A stretch of DNA of 64,000 nucleotides, from IMG/VR virus record IMGVR_UViG_3300010403_000705, positions 124,001 to 188,000 of that record. One strand, written 5' to 3'. A program made the translations under genes and the position numbers. The notes under the pieces were generated by a model. That model was not told the origin of the DNA. It searched no databases and saw only the letters and a program-made list of their open reading frames with translations. The DNA comes from a virus. Shown in pieces: positions 16,739 to 25,462 of the stretch (position 1 is the stretch's first letter; the number at the start of each line of letters is the position of its first letter).

Positions 16739-16831
16739 TAGCCGAGGGGCTGGAATAATTCTCTTCGGGGAAACCCCTCAACTTTTAATAATGTTTAGCT
16801 GGTAAAACTGGCAAAAATTCCATTTAGGAGA
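16739..16831 (+). promoter_or_regulatory. Structured leader of the major capsid gene
   Basis: The 114-base gap before the capsid gene is GC-richer than its surroundings and can fold in competing ways. GAGGGG (16744-16749) pairs with CCCCTC (16774-16779). AGCC/GGCT (16740-16750) forms a small alternative hairpin. TGGAAT (16751-16756) can pair with ATTCCA (16817-16822), which abuts the TAGGAG ribosome site at 16825-16830. This could tune capsid translation or protect the transcript. Pairings are seen in sequence; function is inferred. Confidence 0.45.
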
Positions 16832-16839
16832 AAATTTAT

Positions 16840-17853
16840 ATGAATATGTTCAATAATCAAAACACAATGAACGCCTCCTCTTTAAAAGATATGTTGCAAC
16901 AACTAGTAAAATATGCAGCAGTTTTAGAAGAGAATCAACCAGCCAATATGGGTCTAGCTGGTCAAGTTTCATTAAGTGATGATAAAAGAGATGAGTTAAT
17001 TTCACGTGCTATTGTTACTCAAGATGGTAAAATTGCTTTAGCACAAGCTATGGCAAATCCAATTAGAAGAAACTTAGATTATCATGGTATTGCACGACGT
17101 GCACTTGTTGTAGATCCTTTACCTCAAGCAGCTACACCAAGTTACGATAGAGATATTGATGTCGCAGCTGTTGTTATTTCATCCAATGGTACTGGACCAG
17201 AATCTAGGGTGTTTGGTGATAGAGTAGTTGTTCCTACATTTGAAATATATGCAAATCCTACTGTTAGAATTTCTGAAGTAAGACGTCGTAGATTTAATGT
17301 TATTGATAGAGCTGTACAAAAAGCCCGTCAAGAAATTATGGCTCAAGAAGATGCAAATATCTTTGCAGCTATGGATGCCGCTGCTTCAGTAGAAAATACT
17401 TTAACTGATATTGCAGATGCAGGTCTTCTAAAAAGAGATCTTGTAGAAATAAAACAACAAATTGATCGTTGGGATTTAGTAACCACTAAATATTTTATGA
17501 ATATCAATGAATTCACTGATATGCTAAAATGGGGTTCCGGTGGTGGTCAAGGTGTTGGCGGTGGAGATTTTGATCCTGTGACTATGAGAGAAGTATTACA
17601 AACTGGTTTATATGCTCATATTTGGGGTACAGATATTATGGTAAGTAAAATTGTACCACCAGGCACAATTTATGGAGCAGCAGATCCTGAATTCGTGGGA
17701 GTAATGCCAATTAGACAAGATATCGAAGTTCTTCCTGCAGACGAACCAAAACAACTAAAACTTGGTTGGGTAGTTTCAGAAGAAATTGGAATCGGAATTG
17801 TAAATCCAAGAGGCGTCGCTGCCGGTAGAAAGAGTGTTGTTCTAGGCGCTTAA
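16840..17853 (+). CDS. Major capsid protein, HK97-fold type
   Basis: Protein of 337 residues with the strong site TAGGAG. Residues 1-30 form a helix with LVKYAA (22-27), then a Gly-rich turn; the body has features typical of HK97-fold shell proteins: a long basic spine-like helix (SEVRRRRFNVIDRAVQKARQEIMAQEDANIFAAMDAAA), a P-domain-like stretch and a beta-rich C-terminal half ending in EEIGIGIVNPRGVAAGRKSVVL. Length fits the family. It forms the icosahedral shell. It is flanked by a structured leader and a good terminator, as expected for a highly expressed gene. The N-terminal part may be trimmed by the prohead protease. Confidence 0.85.
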   Translation: MNMFNNQNTMNASSLKDMLQQLVKYAAVLEENQPANMGLAGQVSLSDDKRDELISRAIVTQDGKIALAQAMANPIRRNLDYHGIARRALVVDPLPQAATPSYDRDIDVAAVVISSNGTGPESRVFGDRVVVPTFEIYANPTVRISEVRRRRFNVIDRAVQKARQEIMAQEDANIFAAMDAAASVENTLTDIADAGLLKRDLVEIKQQIDRWDLVTTKYFMNINEFTDMLKWGSGGGQGVGGGDFDPVTMREVLQTGLYAHIWGTDIMVSKIVPPGTIYGAADPEFVGVMPIRQDIEVLPADEPKQLKLGWVVSEEIGIGIVNPRGVAAGRKSVVLGA

Positions 17854-17886
17854 TTAAAGTATATACACTTGCACATTAAAAAAACT

Positions 17887-17912
17887 AAAAGGCATATTTT
17901 TATATGCCTTTT
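17887..17912 (+). terminator. Rho-independent terminator after the capsid gene
   Basis: AAAAGGCATA and TATGCCTTTT form a 10-bp stem with a 6-base loop, followed by a run of T. It lies about 35 bases past the capsid stop codon. Confidence 0.85.
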
Positions 17913-17986
17913 TTTAATTTCTAACAAATAAAATACTATTAATATAATATGTTAAGTATACATCTTTAATGGATTAAATAAATAAT

Positions 17987-19639
17987 ATGAATATTTTTGC
18001 TACTGGAATAAGTGACAATGTTTTATTTGTTGTAAAGAATGTTACAATTTCACCAAAAAAAATAATTAAAGTATTTAATACTCCAATGTATCCTGGTACT
18101 ACATTAGATGTTATGCAAATTCCTGGTATTTCTGAAGAAGATATTAGAACATCTTTGATTAAGGGTGATTTAAAAAATAAATTGAAGACAGGTCAATTAC
18201 AAGTTGTATCATCTACGGTAGCTTTTCCGGAATCTGATACAGCTTTTATTAAGGAACTAGGTATAATGGGCTTATCTAATAATATTATCAATCCCGATGT
18301 TATTGCTGATATTTCTACTCAGGGAGATGGTTTGCCGGATGGAACGGTAAAATTTACCTCTCCTCCCCGTGCCGCTATGTGGACTTTAAATAAAAATATT
18401 GATTCATCTAAGGCTGATGGTATTAAATATATAGCTGCCCGAGGTGGAGGAGTATGGATCAGAAATATGGCTAATGGCTCACCAGGTGCTAATTTACAAG
18501 ATACCTGGTATGTAAATTTTGATACAGGCAATAATAATGCAGATGGTTTAACTCCATCCACTGCTGTTAAAAATGTAGATGAAATACAAGCTAGGTGGGG
18601 TAACCAAATCATTGATGGATATTTTACTCCATCTGTATTTATTCATATCTCTGGAAATGATTCAAAGCCACATACTTTTTCTCCATGTATGTCAAATTTC
18701 GTATTAATATATTTCAAAGGTACTAGAATAAATACTCCAGGATTATCCGGAACATTAACAACCTACCAAAATTGGAATGGTAATACTAAAACTCAATGTG
18801 AATTTTCTTGGTCATCTTTAATAGGAACATGGACACCTGGTCAATTTTTATCTTTGCCTTCATTAGGAAATGTCAGTGTAGTCGTTGGTAGAGATATTGG
18901 TTCAAAAACAGCAGTTTCTTGTGATGCAGTAGATTTAGATAATATTGCTTCTGTAGATGGTGCTGCTGTTACATTTCAAGGATATAGTTTTAATAAATTA
19001 AATGGAAAAATCTCTTTATCACCATCTGGAGAAGGTACTTTGATCTTTCAAGATATTCAACTTGGCGACCCTGATAATATAGATTTACATTGGGTTAATA
19101 TTACGGGTACAAATGGTGGTGGCGGACAAGTTTTATTTATTGGCTGTAGTATTTATGGAGTAGATAATTATAATGATACGTTAGCTGCTGCGGTGGGATG
19201 TTACATTGTGGGATGGCGTAATTATGGCAGAGATTTAATGCTAGGTAATATACATGATTCTGTAGGTGGCGCTATTTACAGAGTTCATGAACAAGGATTT
19301 TCTGATATCATTTCTAATGTTCTGTTATTGGGTGTACCATCTATAGATCCTTCTGGAGCACTTCTTATCGAATCTAATTGTTCTTGCTATAATGCATTTC
19401 AAGGTTGGTTAGTAAAAGGAGAAATAGAAATTGACGGATCTTTTTGGGTAAAAAATGCAAACATAAATGGGAGCGTATTACAAGTAACAGCCGGGGCAAA
19501 AGTAACATACACAGATGCTGCTAAAATTGGAAGTACTGGTACATCACCTACTAATCGTTATGTCGTTCCAGGTGCTAGTTCTAATACACTACCTTTAGTA
19601 TCACCTAATAGTCTTTGTGGAATTATCAAATTAATTTAA
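17987..19639 (+). CDS. Beta-helix fibre/tailspike-like protein
   Basis: Protein of 550 residues. An N-terminal 110-residue domain (attachment part) precedes YVNFDTGNNNADGLTPSTAVKNVDE at about 175-200. This phrase is typical of the entry of right-handed beta-helix domains of the pectate-lyase type in phage spikes. The body is beta-rich with short repeated turns and no helices. It follows the capsid gene and its terminator, so it may be a head fibre as well as a tailspike. No catalytic residues could be assigned. The start has only a weak ribosome site. Confidence 0.65.
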   Translation: MNIFATGISDNVLFVVKNVTISPKKIIKVFNTPMYPGTTLDVMQIPGISEEDIRTSLIKGDLKNKLKTGQLQVVSSTVAFPESDTAFIKELGIMGLSNNIINPDVIADISTQGDGLPDGTVKFTSPPRAAMWTLNKNIDSSKADGIKYIAARGGGVWIRNMANGSPGANLQDTWYVNFDTGNNNADGLTPSTAVKNVDEIQARWGNQIIDGYFTPSVFIHISGNDSKPHTFSPCMSNFVLIYFKGTRINTPGLSGTLTTYQNWNGNTKTQCEFSWSSLIGTWTPGQFLSLPSLGNVSVVVGRDIGSKTAVSCDAVDLDNIASVDGAAVTFQGYSFNKLNGKISLSPSGEGTLIFQDIQLGDPDNIDLHWVNITGTNGGGGQVLFIGCSIYGVDNYNDTLAAAVGCYIVGWRNYGRDLMLGNIHDSVGGAIYRVHEQGFSDIISNVLLLGVPSIDPSGALLIESNCSCYNAFQGWLVKGEIEIDGSFWVKNANINGSVLQVTAGAKVTYTDAAKIGSTGTSPTNRYVVPGASSNTLPLVSPNSLCGIIKLI

Positions 19640-19651
19640 TATTGGAGTTTT

Positions 19652-19786
19652 ATGCGTGATGAAAAAGCTAAAAATGATTTGCGTCGTATTGCTGAGATTT
19701 TAAAAGAAGAAAAAATTAGAAGAGAAAAAGAAATTATAAAAGATTCATCCAGTAAAAAAGAAGGATCTAAACAAAAAAAACAATAA
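19652..19786 (+). CDS. Small charged protein, 44 aa
   Basis: An ATG at 19652 lies 5 bases after GGAG and opens a 44-codon frame: MRDEKAKNDLRRIAEILKEE and then Lys/Glu-rich helix ending in KKEGSKQKKQ. The spacing from the fibre stop (12 bases) and to the next start (4 bases) fits a compact operon. It is a single charged helix; function unknown. Confidence 0.55.
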   Translation: MRDEKAKNDLRRIAEILKEEKIRREKEIIKDSSSKKEGSKQKKQ

Positions 19787-19790
19787 TTTA

Positions 19791-20387
19791 ATGAACTCAT
19801 TTTTTAACATATTAAAAATAGCTAAAAAGTTTGATAGTAAAAATTCGAACAAAAATCAATATATTTATCATATAAAAAATAAATCATTTAGAGGTAAATA
19901 CATTTATCCACTTTCAGAATTAAAAGAAATATATCCAGATATTTACAAAAAAGAAATTAAAAAATACGAAACAAGAAAACAACATCCTAAAATAAAAATA
20001 GACATTATCAATACAACTTGGGAAGATTGTGTTAATTTTTCTACTCTTAATCCAATTAAAATATTTCAATTAGAAGAATTATTAGGTACTCCAGGCTATA
20101 AAAATATTAAAGATATTGACGTATTTAGATTCAACATTAAAGATTTAAAAAATTTTGATATGTGTTTATACGACGATAGTAAATCTCCTAAAAATGATGA
20201 GGCTTACAAAAAAATTAATCCAAATACTTATAAAGAAACTCAATTTATACCAAATGAGACAACTAAATATTTTATTAAAAGCAAAGATAATCAAGAATAT
20301 CCATTACTTTTTGGATACATTACTCATCTATTAGTAAAAGGTAAGGTGCCAGTAAGTAAAGCAGATATAATTAATTTTGAAGATTAA
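19791..20387 (+). CDS. Conserved hypothetical protein (group-specific protein-like)
   Basis: Protein of 198 residues. It begins MNSFFNILKIAKKF (short K-x-A motif) and contains YIYHIKNKSFRGKYIYPLSELKEIYPDIYKKEIKKYETRK, then TWEDCVNFSTLNPIKIFQLEELLG. I recognise this pattern from uncharacterised bacterial proteins annotated as group-specific proteins; no function is established for them. It differs from its structural neighbours in being basic and rich in Tyr, Lys and Ile. No clear ribosome site precedes it, so translation may be coupled to the small gene 4 bases upstream. A gene of bacterial origin carried in the structural region is plausible. Confidence 0.65.
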   Translation: MNSFFNILKIAKKFDSKNSNKNQYIYHIKNKSFRGKYIYPLSELKEIYPDIYKKEIKKYETRKQHPKIKIDIINTTWEDCVNFSTLNPIKIFQLEELLGTPGYKNIKDIDVFRFNIKDLKNFDMCLYDDSKSPKNDEAYKKINPNTYKETQFIPNETTKYFIKSKDNQEYPLLFGYITHLLVKGKVPVSKADIINFED

Positions 20388-20469
20388 TTTGATATTTGTA
20401 AAATAAAATAAATATCACTTATTATTAAAGTATATAATAAACACTATCTTATAATTTGAGGTGCTAATT

Positions 20470-23277
20470 ATGTCTGGATTTGGAATACCTGGAACTGTTG
20501 GTGGCGGAGGGGGTGGTGGAGGAGGCGGAGATGCTTCGTCCGCAAATCAATTAACCCAAATTAATTTAGCCAATAGTACTAATAATTTACTAAATGCTGG
20601 TTTGCCATCATCTCTAGGAGTAGGTGGTGGATTAAAAATTGATGGATCAGGTTCCGCATTACCAATATCTGGAACTATTACTGCTAACATTGGTTCATCT
20701 GGCTCCCTAGCCCTTGATAGTTCAATTACATCATTATCACAAAAATTTAGTTCTTTGGGTCAGAAAACTTCAATTAATTCTACACCAGTTGTATTAGCAT
20801 CTGATCAGTCTATTATTGCTATATCTGCTGTATCTTTACCTTTGCCTACTGGAGCGGCTACAGCTACCCTACAAAATACAGGTATCAATTTATTAACTTC
20901 TCTTGATACTAAAGCTCCAACTTTAATTGGCGGAAGATTACCTGTGGATGGCTCTGGAGTTACTCAACCAATTTCTGGTTCAGTCACTGCTAATATTGGA
21001 TCAACCAATGGCTTAGCTTTAGATTCTAGTATTACATCATTAAACAATAAATTTGCAACTTTGGGTCAAAAATTATCTACTGGATCTACTCCTGTTGTAA
21101 TAGCATCTGATCAATCCGCTATTCCTATTTCTGGAAATATATCAATTTCAAATTTTCCATCTACACAAAATATTTCAGGAACTGTGACTGCTAATATAGG
21201 TACTACTAATGGAATAGCTTTAGATACAACACTGTTATCATTGTCTGCTAAATTTAATTCTTTAGGTCAGAAAACTTCAGCTAATTCAAGTCCAGTAGTA
21301 ATTGCTTCTGATCAGTCATCAATATCCGTAAATGCAAGTAGTCTTCCACTTCCAACTGGAGCATCTACTTCGGCTCTTCAATCTTCTACCAATTCTTTAC
21401 TTACTTCTATTGATAATAAAATAACTACAGTTAATACTGGGGCTGTAGTAGTAACTTCTTCTACTTTACCAACTGGAGCTTCAACTTCATCCCTACAAAC
21501 CACAGGAAATAATTCTTTATCTTCTATTGATACTAAAGTTCCTGCTTTAGTATCAGGTCGTGTACCAGTAGATGGTAGTGCTGTAGTTCAACCAGTTTCT
21601 GGTAACGTTGCAATTTCTAATTTTCCAGCTTCGCAGCCAGTAACTTTTTCTGGTTCTTTACCAGCTGGAACTAATCAGATTGGTCATGTTATTACTGATA
21701 TTGGTTCTACTGTTGCTGTAAGTAATTTTCCTGCTACACAGCCTATTTCAGGCACAGTTACTGCTAACATTGGTACAACTAATGGTTTAGCATTAGACAC
21801 TTCAGTAAATAATATTAACTCTAAATTAGGTTCTTTGGGTCAAAAAAATTCTGCCGGCTCAGCACCAGTAGTAATTGCTTCTGATCAGTCTACTCTACCT
21901 ATCTCTGCTAGCTCGTTACCTTTGCCAACAGGTGCCGCTACTTCAGCTTTGCAAACCAGCGGCAATGCTTCTTTAACATCAATTGCATCTTCTGTAACAT
22001 CTTTAGATAACAAATCACCTATTTTAATTTCTGGTAGAATACCAGTAGATGGAAGCGGAGTCACACAACCTATTTCAGGAACTATCACTGCCAATATTGG
22101 TACTACTAACGGTCTGGCATTGGATACTACTTTAGCTAAACTTAGTGTTTCTCAAGGTGTGGCTTTAGGTGCAAATACTCAAACTTTGATTGGAGGATCT
22201 GTAACCACTGCGGCTCCTACTTATATTACTGGTAATATCAATCCATTATCTTTAACTACCGCAGGAGCGCTAAGAGTAGACAATAGTGGTAACACACAAC
22301 CAGTGGCTGGTACGATTACTGCTAATATAGGTACCACTAATGGATTAGCCTTAGATTCTACATTATCCTCTTTGAATTCTAAATTTAATACTTTAGGACA
22401 GAAGACATCTGCTAATTCTACTCCAGTTGTTATTTCTTCTGATCAATCTTCTTTGTCTGTTACAGTAGGTAATTTTCCAGCTACACAAGCTATTTCAGCA
22501 ATTTCATTACCATTGCCGACAAATGCAGCCACTTCTGCTTTACAAACCACGGCAAATAATTCATTATCATCTATTGATGGAAAAATTATTGCTGTTAATA
22601 CAGGTGCAGTAACTGTTTCTTCTTCTGTTTTACCTACTGGAGCATCTACTGCTACTTTACAAACTTCAGGAAATGCATCTCTAACATCTATTGACTCTAA
22701 AACAGCTGCTTTAGTATCTGGAAGAGTTCCAGTTGATGGATCTGCGGTAATACAACCTATTTCTGGCACTATAACAGCTAATATTGGGACTACTAATGGA
22801 TTAGCATTAGATTCTAATTTAACGAGCTTAAGAAATCAGATCCCTACTACTTTAGGACAAAAAACTTCTGCTAACTCTTTGGCAGTAGTTATTGCATCAG
22901 ATCAATCTGTTGTATCTATTACCGGATCTGTGAACGCAGCTGCTCCAGTTTGGAATCGTACTGCTACTGGATCTATTACTGCTACATCTACAGGCACTAT
23001 TAAAAATAGTGCTGGCAGATTAAGAACAATAAGAATCTTATATAGTGGAGGTGGAACTAATTATTTTCAAATACATGATAAATTAACCGCTACTGCTTTC
23101 AGTAATGCAACTTTGGTTGGATTTGGATATGAAATTTCAAATACATTAGATTCCTTATTATTAGATTTTTCTGAGGAATTAGTAATGTCAGTCGGTATTT
23201 GCTGGGGCATCTCTTCGACTCAAGGGACATACACTGCTGCAGCTCAAAATGCAATTGTTTTTGCGGAATTCATTTAA
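20470..23277 (+). CDS. Repetitive fibre-like structural protein
   Basis: The ATG at 20470 follows GAGG. The 935-residue product opens with MSGFGIPGTV and a run of ten Gly, then a modular body. A unit of about 16 residues, G-T-I-T-A-N-I-G-T-T-N-G-L-A-L-D, appears seven times. A second unit, LGQKTSANSTPVVIASDQS, appears six times. LPLPTGAAT and GRVPVDGSAV linkers recur between them. The last 115 residues form a different beta-rich knob ending in IVFAEFI. Such repeats are known from phage head-fibre and tail-fibre proteins and usually make an extended trimeric shaft. Whether it sits on head or tail cannot be decided here. Confidence 0.7.
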   Translation: MSGFGIPGTVGGGGGGGGGGDASSANQLTQINLANSTNNLLNAGLPSSLGVGGGLKIDGSGSALPISGTITANIGSSGSLALDSSITSLSQKFSSLGQKTSINSTPVVLASDQSIIAISAVSLPLPTGAATATLQNTGINLLTSLDTKAPTLIGGRLPVDGSGVTQPISGSVTANIGSTNGLALDSSITSLNNKFATLGQKLSTGSTPVVIASDQSAIPISGNISISNFPSTQNISGTVTANIGTTNGIALDTTLLSLSAKFNSLGQKTSANSSPVVIASDQSSISVNASSLPLPTGASTSALQSSTNSLLTSIDNKITTVNTGAVVVTSSTLPTGASTSSLQTTGNNSLSSIDTKVPALVSGRVPVDGSAVVQPVSGNVAISNFPASQPVTFSGSLPAGTNQIGHVITDIGSTVAVSNFPATQPISGTVTANIGTTNGLALDTSVNNINSKLGSLGQKNSAGSAPVVIASDQSTLPISASSLPLPTGAATSALQTSGNASLTSIASSVTSLDNKSPILISGRIPVDGSGVTQPISGTITANIGTTNGLALDTTLAKLSVSQGVALGANTQTLIGGSVTTAAPTYITGNINPLSLTTAGALRVDNSGNTQPVAGTITANIGTTNGLALDSTLSSLNSKFNTLGQKTSANSTPVVISSDQSSLSVTVGNFPATQAISAISLPLPTNAATSALQTTANNSLSSIDGKIIAVNTGAVTVSSSVLPTGASTATLQTSGNASLTSIDSKTAALVSGRVPVDGSAVIQPISGTITANIGTTNGLALDSNLTSLRNQIPTTLGQKTSANSLAVVIASDQSVVSITGSVNAAAPVWNRTATGSITATSTGTIKNSAGRLRTIRILYSGGGTNYFQIHDKLTATAFSNATLVGFGYEISNTLDSLLLDFSEELVMSVGICWGISSTQGTYTAAAQNAIVFAEFI

Positions 23278-23293
23278 AAATAGGAGTTATAAT

Positions 23294-23710
23294 ATGCAGA
23301 TATCTTATGGCAGACCAGCCCAAGAATTATACGTTTTTTTTGGTGCTAATACTATTGGTAATAATACTACTGTTCGTTTTCTGATGCCTGGGTATGTAGG
23401 TACTTTAGCTCCTACAACTCCCAAAGGTCTTAGAATAACAGATTCAAGAAGAATTAATAGAATTTCTGTTTATGCTAACACAGCTGGCACAGGAACAGGA
23501 TCATATACTTTTACCTTGGTTAAAATTGTTGCTGGTGTTGCTAATGCGACCAGCCTATTACTTACTATTTTATCTACAGCTTCCTCAGGCACTGCAATTG
23601 GATCTGTTGATTTAGTAGAAGGAGATATTATTGGGATACAAATCACTCCTACTGGTACTATTTCTAGTGGGAATGATTATTTTGTTTCATTAGGATCAAC
23701 AGATAAATAA
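23294..23710 (+). CDS. Small beta-rich virion protein
   Basis: The ATG at 23294 follows TAGGAG at 23281-23286. The 138-residue product (MQISYGRPAQELYVFFGANT...) is beta-rich, with SRRINRISVYANTAGTGTGSYTFTLVKI in the middle and LVEGDIIGIQITPTG near the end. This is the composition of a small jelly-roll or fibre-knob domain. It resembles the final knob of the repetitive fibre in style, and lies directly behind it, so it may be its partner or a head-surface protein. No family recognised. Confidence 0.65.
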   Translation: MQISYGRPAQELYVFFGANTIGNNTTVRFLMPGYVGTLAPTTPKGLRITDSRRINRISVYANTAGTGTGSYTFTLVKIVAGVANATSLLLTILSTASSGTAIGSVDLVEGDIIGIQITPTGTISSGNDYFVSLGSTDK

Positions 23711-23721
23711 GGAAATTATAC

Positions 23722-24345
23722 ATGCCTACATATAGATATAAAACCATTGGTGTAACACAATCACAAATTCAAAATATTCTATCAGTTGGAACAACTGTTT
23801 CAGTCAGCTCAACTATGCCAGAATCTTTTCAAGATGTAACTATTAATGATAGTAATGAATTAAGTAATCTAACAGATTATATGTCATCTGTAGGTTATTC
23901 TTTTTCAGAAAGTAGTCCGGAAGTTTCAGCAGCCAAATCTATTTTACAAATTCAATCTAATAGATTAACTTCAAATTTAGCTACCATTAATGTTGGTGCG
24001 GGTTTCGTTGATGTACTTTCATTAGATATTAAGTCTAAAGGAAATTCTGCTTTTGGTATTGTTGCTTCTCTTAGTGCGACAGTTTTAGTAGGTGGTTCTA
24101 TAAGAATAACTATTAATGGTGGTACTTTTTCTAACCAAGTATTAATGGGTCAAGCATTACCAGTTCTTGGTGGAGGAGGAGCTTCATTTACTGTGCCTTT
24201 GATCATCCCGTCATCTACATCATATACTACTTACACGGTAAAACTTCAAGCACAAGCTATTGGTTTATTAGCTTCTGTTAGTGTGGATGCTGCTACAAAT
24301 CCAGGATCTTCTGGAGCCACCTTAGTAGTTTTTGAATACGCATAA
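23722..24345 (+). CDS. Beta-rich virion protein with N-terminal helical segment
   Basis: The 207-residue product starts 11 bases after the previous stop, behind AAGGAAATT. Residues 1-75 are polar with a helical part (DVTINDSNELSNLTDYMSSVGY), followed by a beta domain rich in Ser, Val, Ile and Gly (SGSIRITINGG-like, Gly-Gly-Gly-Gly turn) ending VVFEYA. It looks like a fibre-tip or capsid-surface protein. A strong terminator follows at once, closing this group of fibre genes. Confidence 0.65.
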   Translation: MPTYRYKTIGVTQSQIQNILSVGTTVSVSSTMPESFQDVTINDSNELSNLTDYMSSVGYSFSESSPEVSAAKSILQIQSNRLTSNLATINVGAGFVDVLSLDIKSKGNSAFGIVASLSATVLVGGSIRITINGGTFSNQVLMGQALPVLGGGGASFTVPLIIPSSTSYTTYTVKLQAQAIGLLASVSVDAATNPGSSGATLVVFEYA

Positions 24346-24354
24346 TTAAATCAT

Positions 24355-24383
24355 ACCTGGTAGAGTACCGTACTCTACCAGGT
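24355..24383 (+). terminator. Rho-independent terminator after the small fibre genes
   Basis: ACCTGGTAGAGTA pairs with TACTCTACCAGGT over 13 bp with a 3-base loop (CCG), followed by TTTT. Perfect stem, 9 bases past the stop codon of the preceding gene. The rest of the gap to 24497 is AT-rich and contains AAGAGGA at about 24462. Confidence 0.85.
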
Positions 24384-24496
24384 TTTCTGATATTAAAATA
24401 ATATAGATATTTTGTGTGGCTATGGAATAATTTAGTATAGTATCAATATAATAGAAACTCTTAAGAGGATAAAATATACTATTAAAATTTACTTTT

Positions 24497-24850
24497 ATGC
24501 TAACTAATAAATTTCCTAACATAGGTAAAATAACTCGTGGAAGAGATTTTAATTTTCATCAAAAGATGATTGTAACTGCTAGCGATTTTGGTAGTAATTC
24601 CATTGATGGTTATCAACCAGACATGATTATTACTTTTTCCACGCAAGGCGTAATGTTTTTTAATGAATCTGGTGCTGGGGTAGTAGAATATAGTTTTAAT
24701 GGAACCACTGTACATGGCGAGTTAGATCCTACTTTACCTAGTAGAGCTTTATCTTTTGATAATAGAGTCATTTCTTTAATTTGGTTTAGAATTAAACCTG
24801 GTAGTTTTGGTCCTGTAGTAGTAAGAGTGGATGCGTGGGCAATCAGATAG
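24497..24850 (+). CDS. Small beta-rich virion protein
   Basis: Protein of 117 residues. It is beta-rich with alternating hydrophobic residues (MIITFSTQGVMFFNESGAGVVEYSFNG) and ends in IKPGSFGPVVVRVDAWAIR, a typical last-strand pattern of small phage jelly-roll proteins. No good ribosome site is seen before this ATG, so the start is uncertain. It stands first in a new transcription unit after the terminator and is followed closely by the HNH gene. Confidence 0.55.
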   Translation: MLTNKFPNIGKITRGRDFNFHQKMIVTASDFGSNSIDGYQPDMIITFSTQGVMFFNESGAGVVEYSFNGTTVHGELDPTLPSRALSFDNRVISLIWFRIKPGSFGPVVVRVDAWAIR

Positions 24851-24856
24851 GCTATC

Positions 24857-25183
24857 GTGAAAAACAAGCAAAAATTAATTAAAGATAAATGCGAAATAGA
24901 AGATTGTAATGTAAATACACCACAAGCCTTACATCTTCATCATATCATAGAAAAAACAGAAATTAATACTACAAATCATATTTATAATTTGGCTATTATT
25001 TGCGCTACTCATCATGCCTATGTACATTGTGGTAGATTAAAAATTATTGGAGTTTATCCATCTACTAAGTTGCCAAATAAAAGAGTTTTGATATATGAAT
25101 TAGATGGCAAGAAGAATTTAAATATTGACGTTCCCTACACAAATTTCAAAAATAAATCATTTAAAATACAAGGTAAGAAATGA
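24857..25183 (+). CDS. HNH endonuclease-like protein
   Basis: Starts with GTG at 24857, 6 bases after the previous stop. The 108-residue product has C12 and C17 (KCEIEDCN), then LHLHHIIEK, then NLAIICATHHAYVH at about 43-56: the HH...N...H...H layout of a small beta-beta-alpha metal HNH nuclease, with an extra Cys pair for a structural metal. The C-terminal half is Lys-rich and variable. Small HNH proteins of this kind occur in phage late regions, either as homing genes or as packaging helpers. It overlaps the next gene by 4 bases. Confidence 0.75.
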   Translation: MKNKQKLIKDKCEIEDCNVNTPQALHLHHIIEKTEINTTNHIYNLAIICATHHAYVHCGRLKIIGVYPSTKLPNKRVLIYELDGKKNLNIDVPYTNFKNKSFKIQGKK

Positions 25184-25461
25184 TGAGCTACAAGATTGAT
25201 GCAAGCGATCCAAATAATTTAAGTGATAAAATCTTATCAGAACGAGAAACCAGACGTCGTTTATTAACACATGCAAGGTTATTAGGTTTTGAAAAAGATA
25301 TGTTGTTGTTATTTTTAAAATATGATAAATTGCTTAGGAATTGTAGTAATGAAAAAGAGAGATTAGATATCTCTAAATTAGGAGCAGTAGAGACATATAG
25401 ATTACTTGGTGGGGGTGGTGAATTGTATATTGATGGAAAATTAATTATGAAGGAAGATTAA
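25180..25461 (+). CDS. Conserved small phage protein, 93 aa
   Basis: Starts ATGATG at 25180 (either codon possible) overlapping the HNH gene stop. The helical core RETRRRLLTHARLLGFEKDMLLLFLKYDKLLRNC is followed by LGAVETYRLLGGGGELYIDGKL, a Gly-rich turn that looks conserved. I have the impression of a small family that recurs in large phages, without known function. It ends one base before the cold-shock gene, so HNH, this gene and the cold-shock protein form a tight trio. Confidence 0.65.
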   Translation: MMSYKIDASDPNNLSDKILSERETRRRLLTHARLLGFEKDMLLLFLKYDKLLRNCSNEKERLDISKLGAVETYRLLGGGGELYIDGKLIMKED

Positions 25462-25462
25462 A

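Noticed and set aside
20470-23277. Regular short repeats as a CRISPR-like array
   Set aside because: The repeats keep the reading frame, vary at synonymous sites and are part of one long fibre gene.
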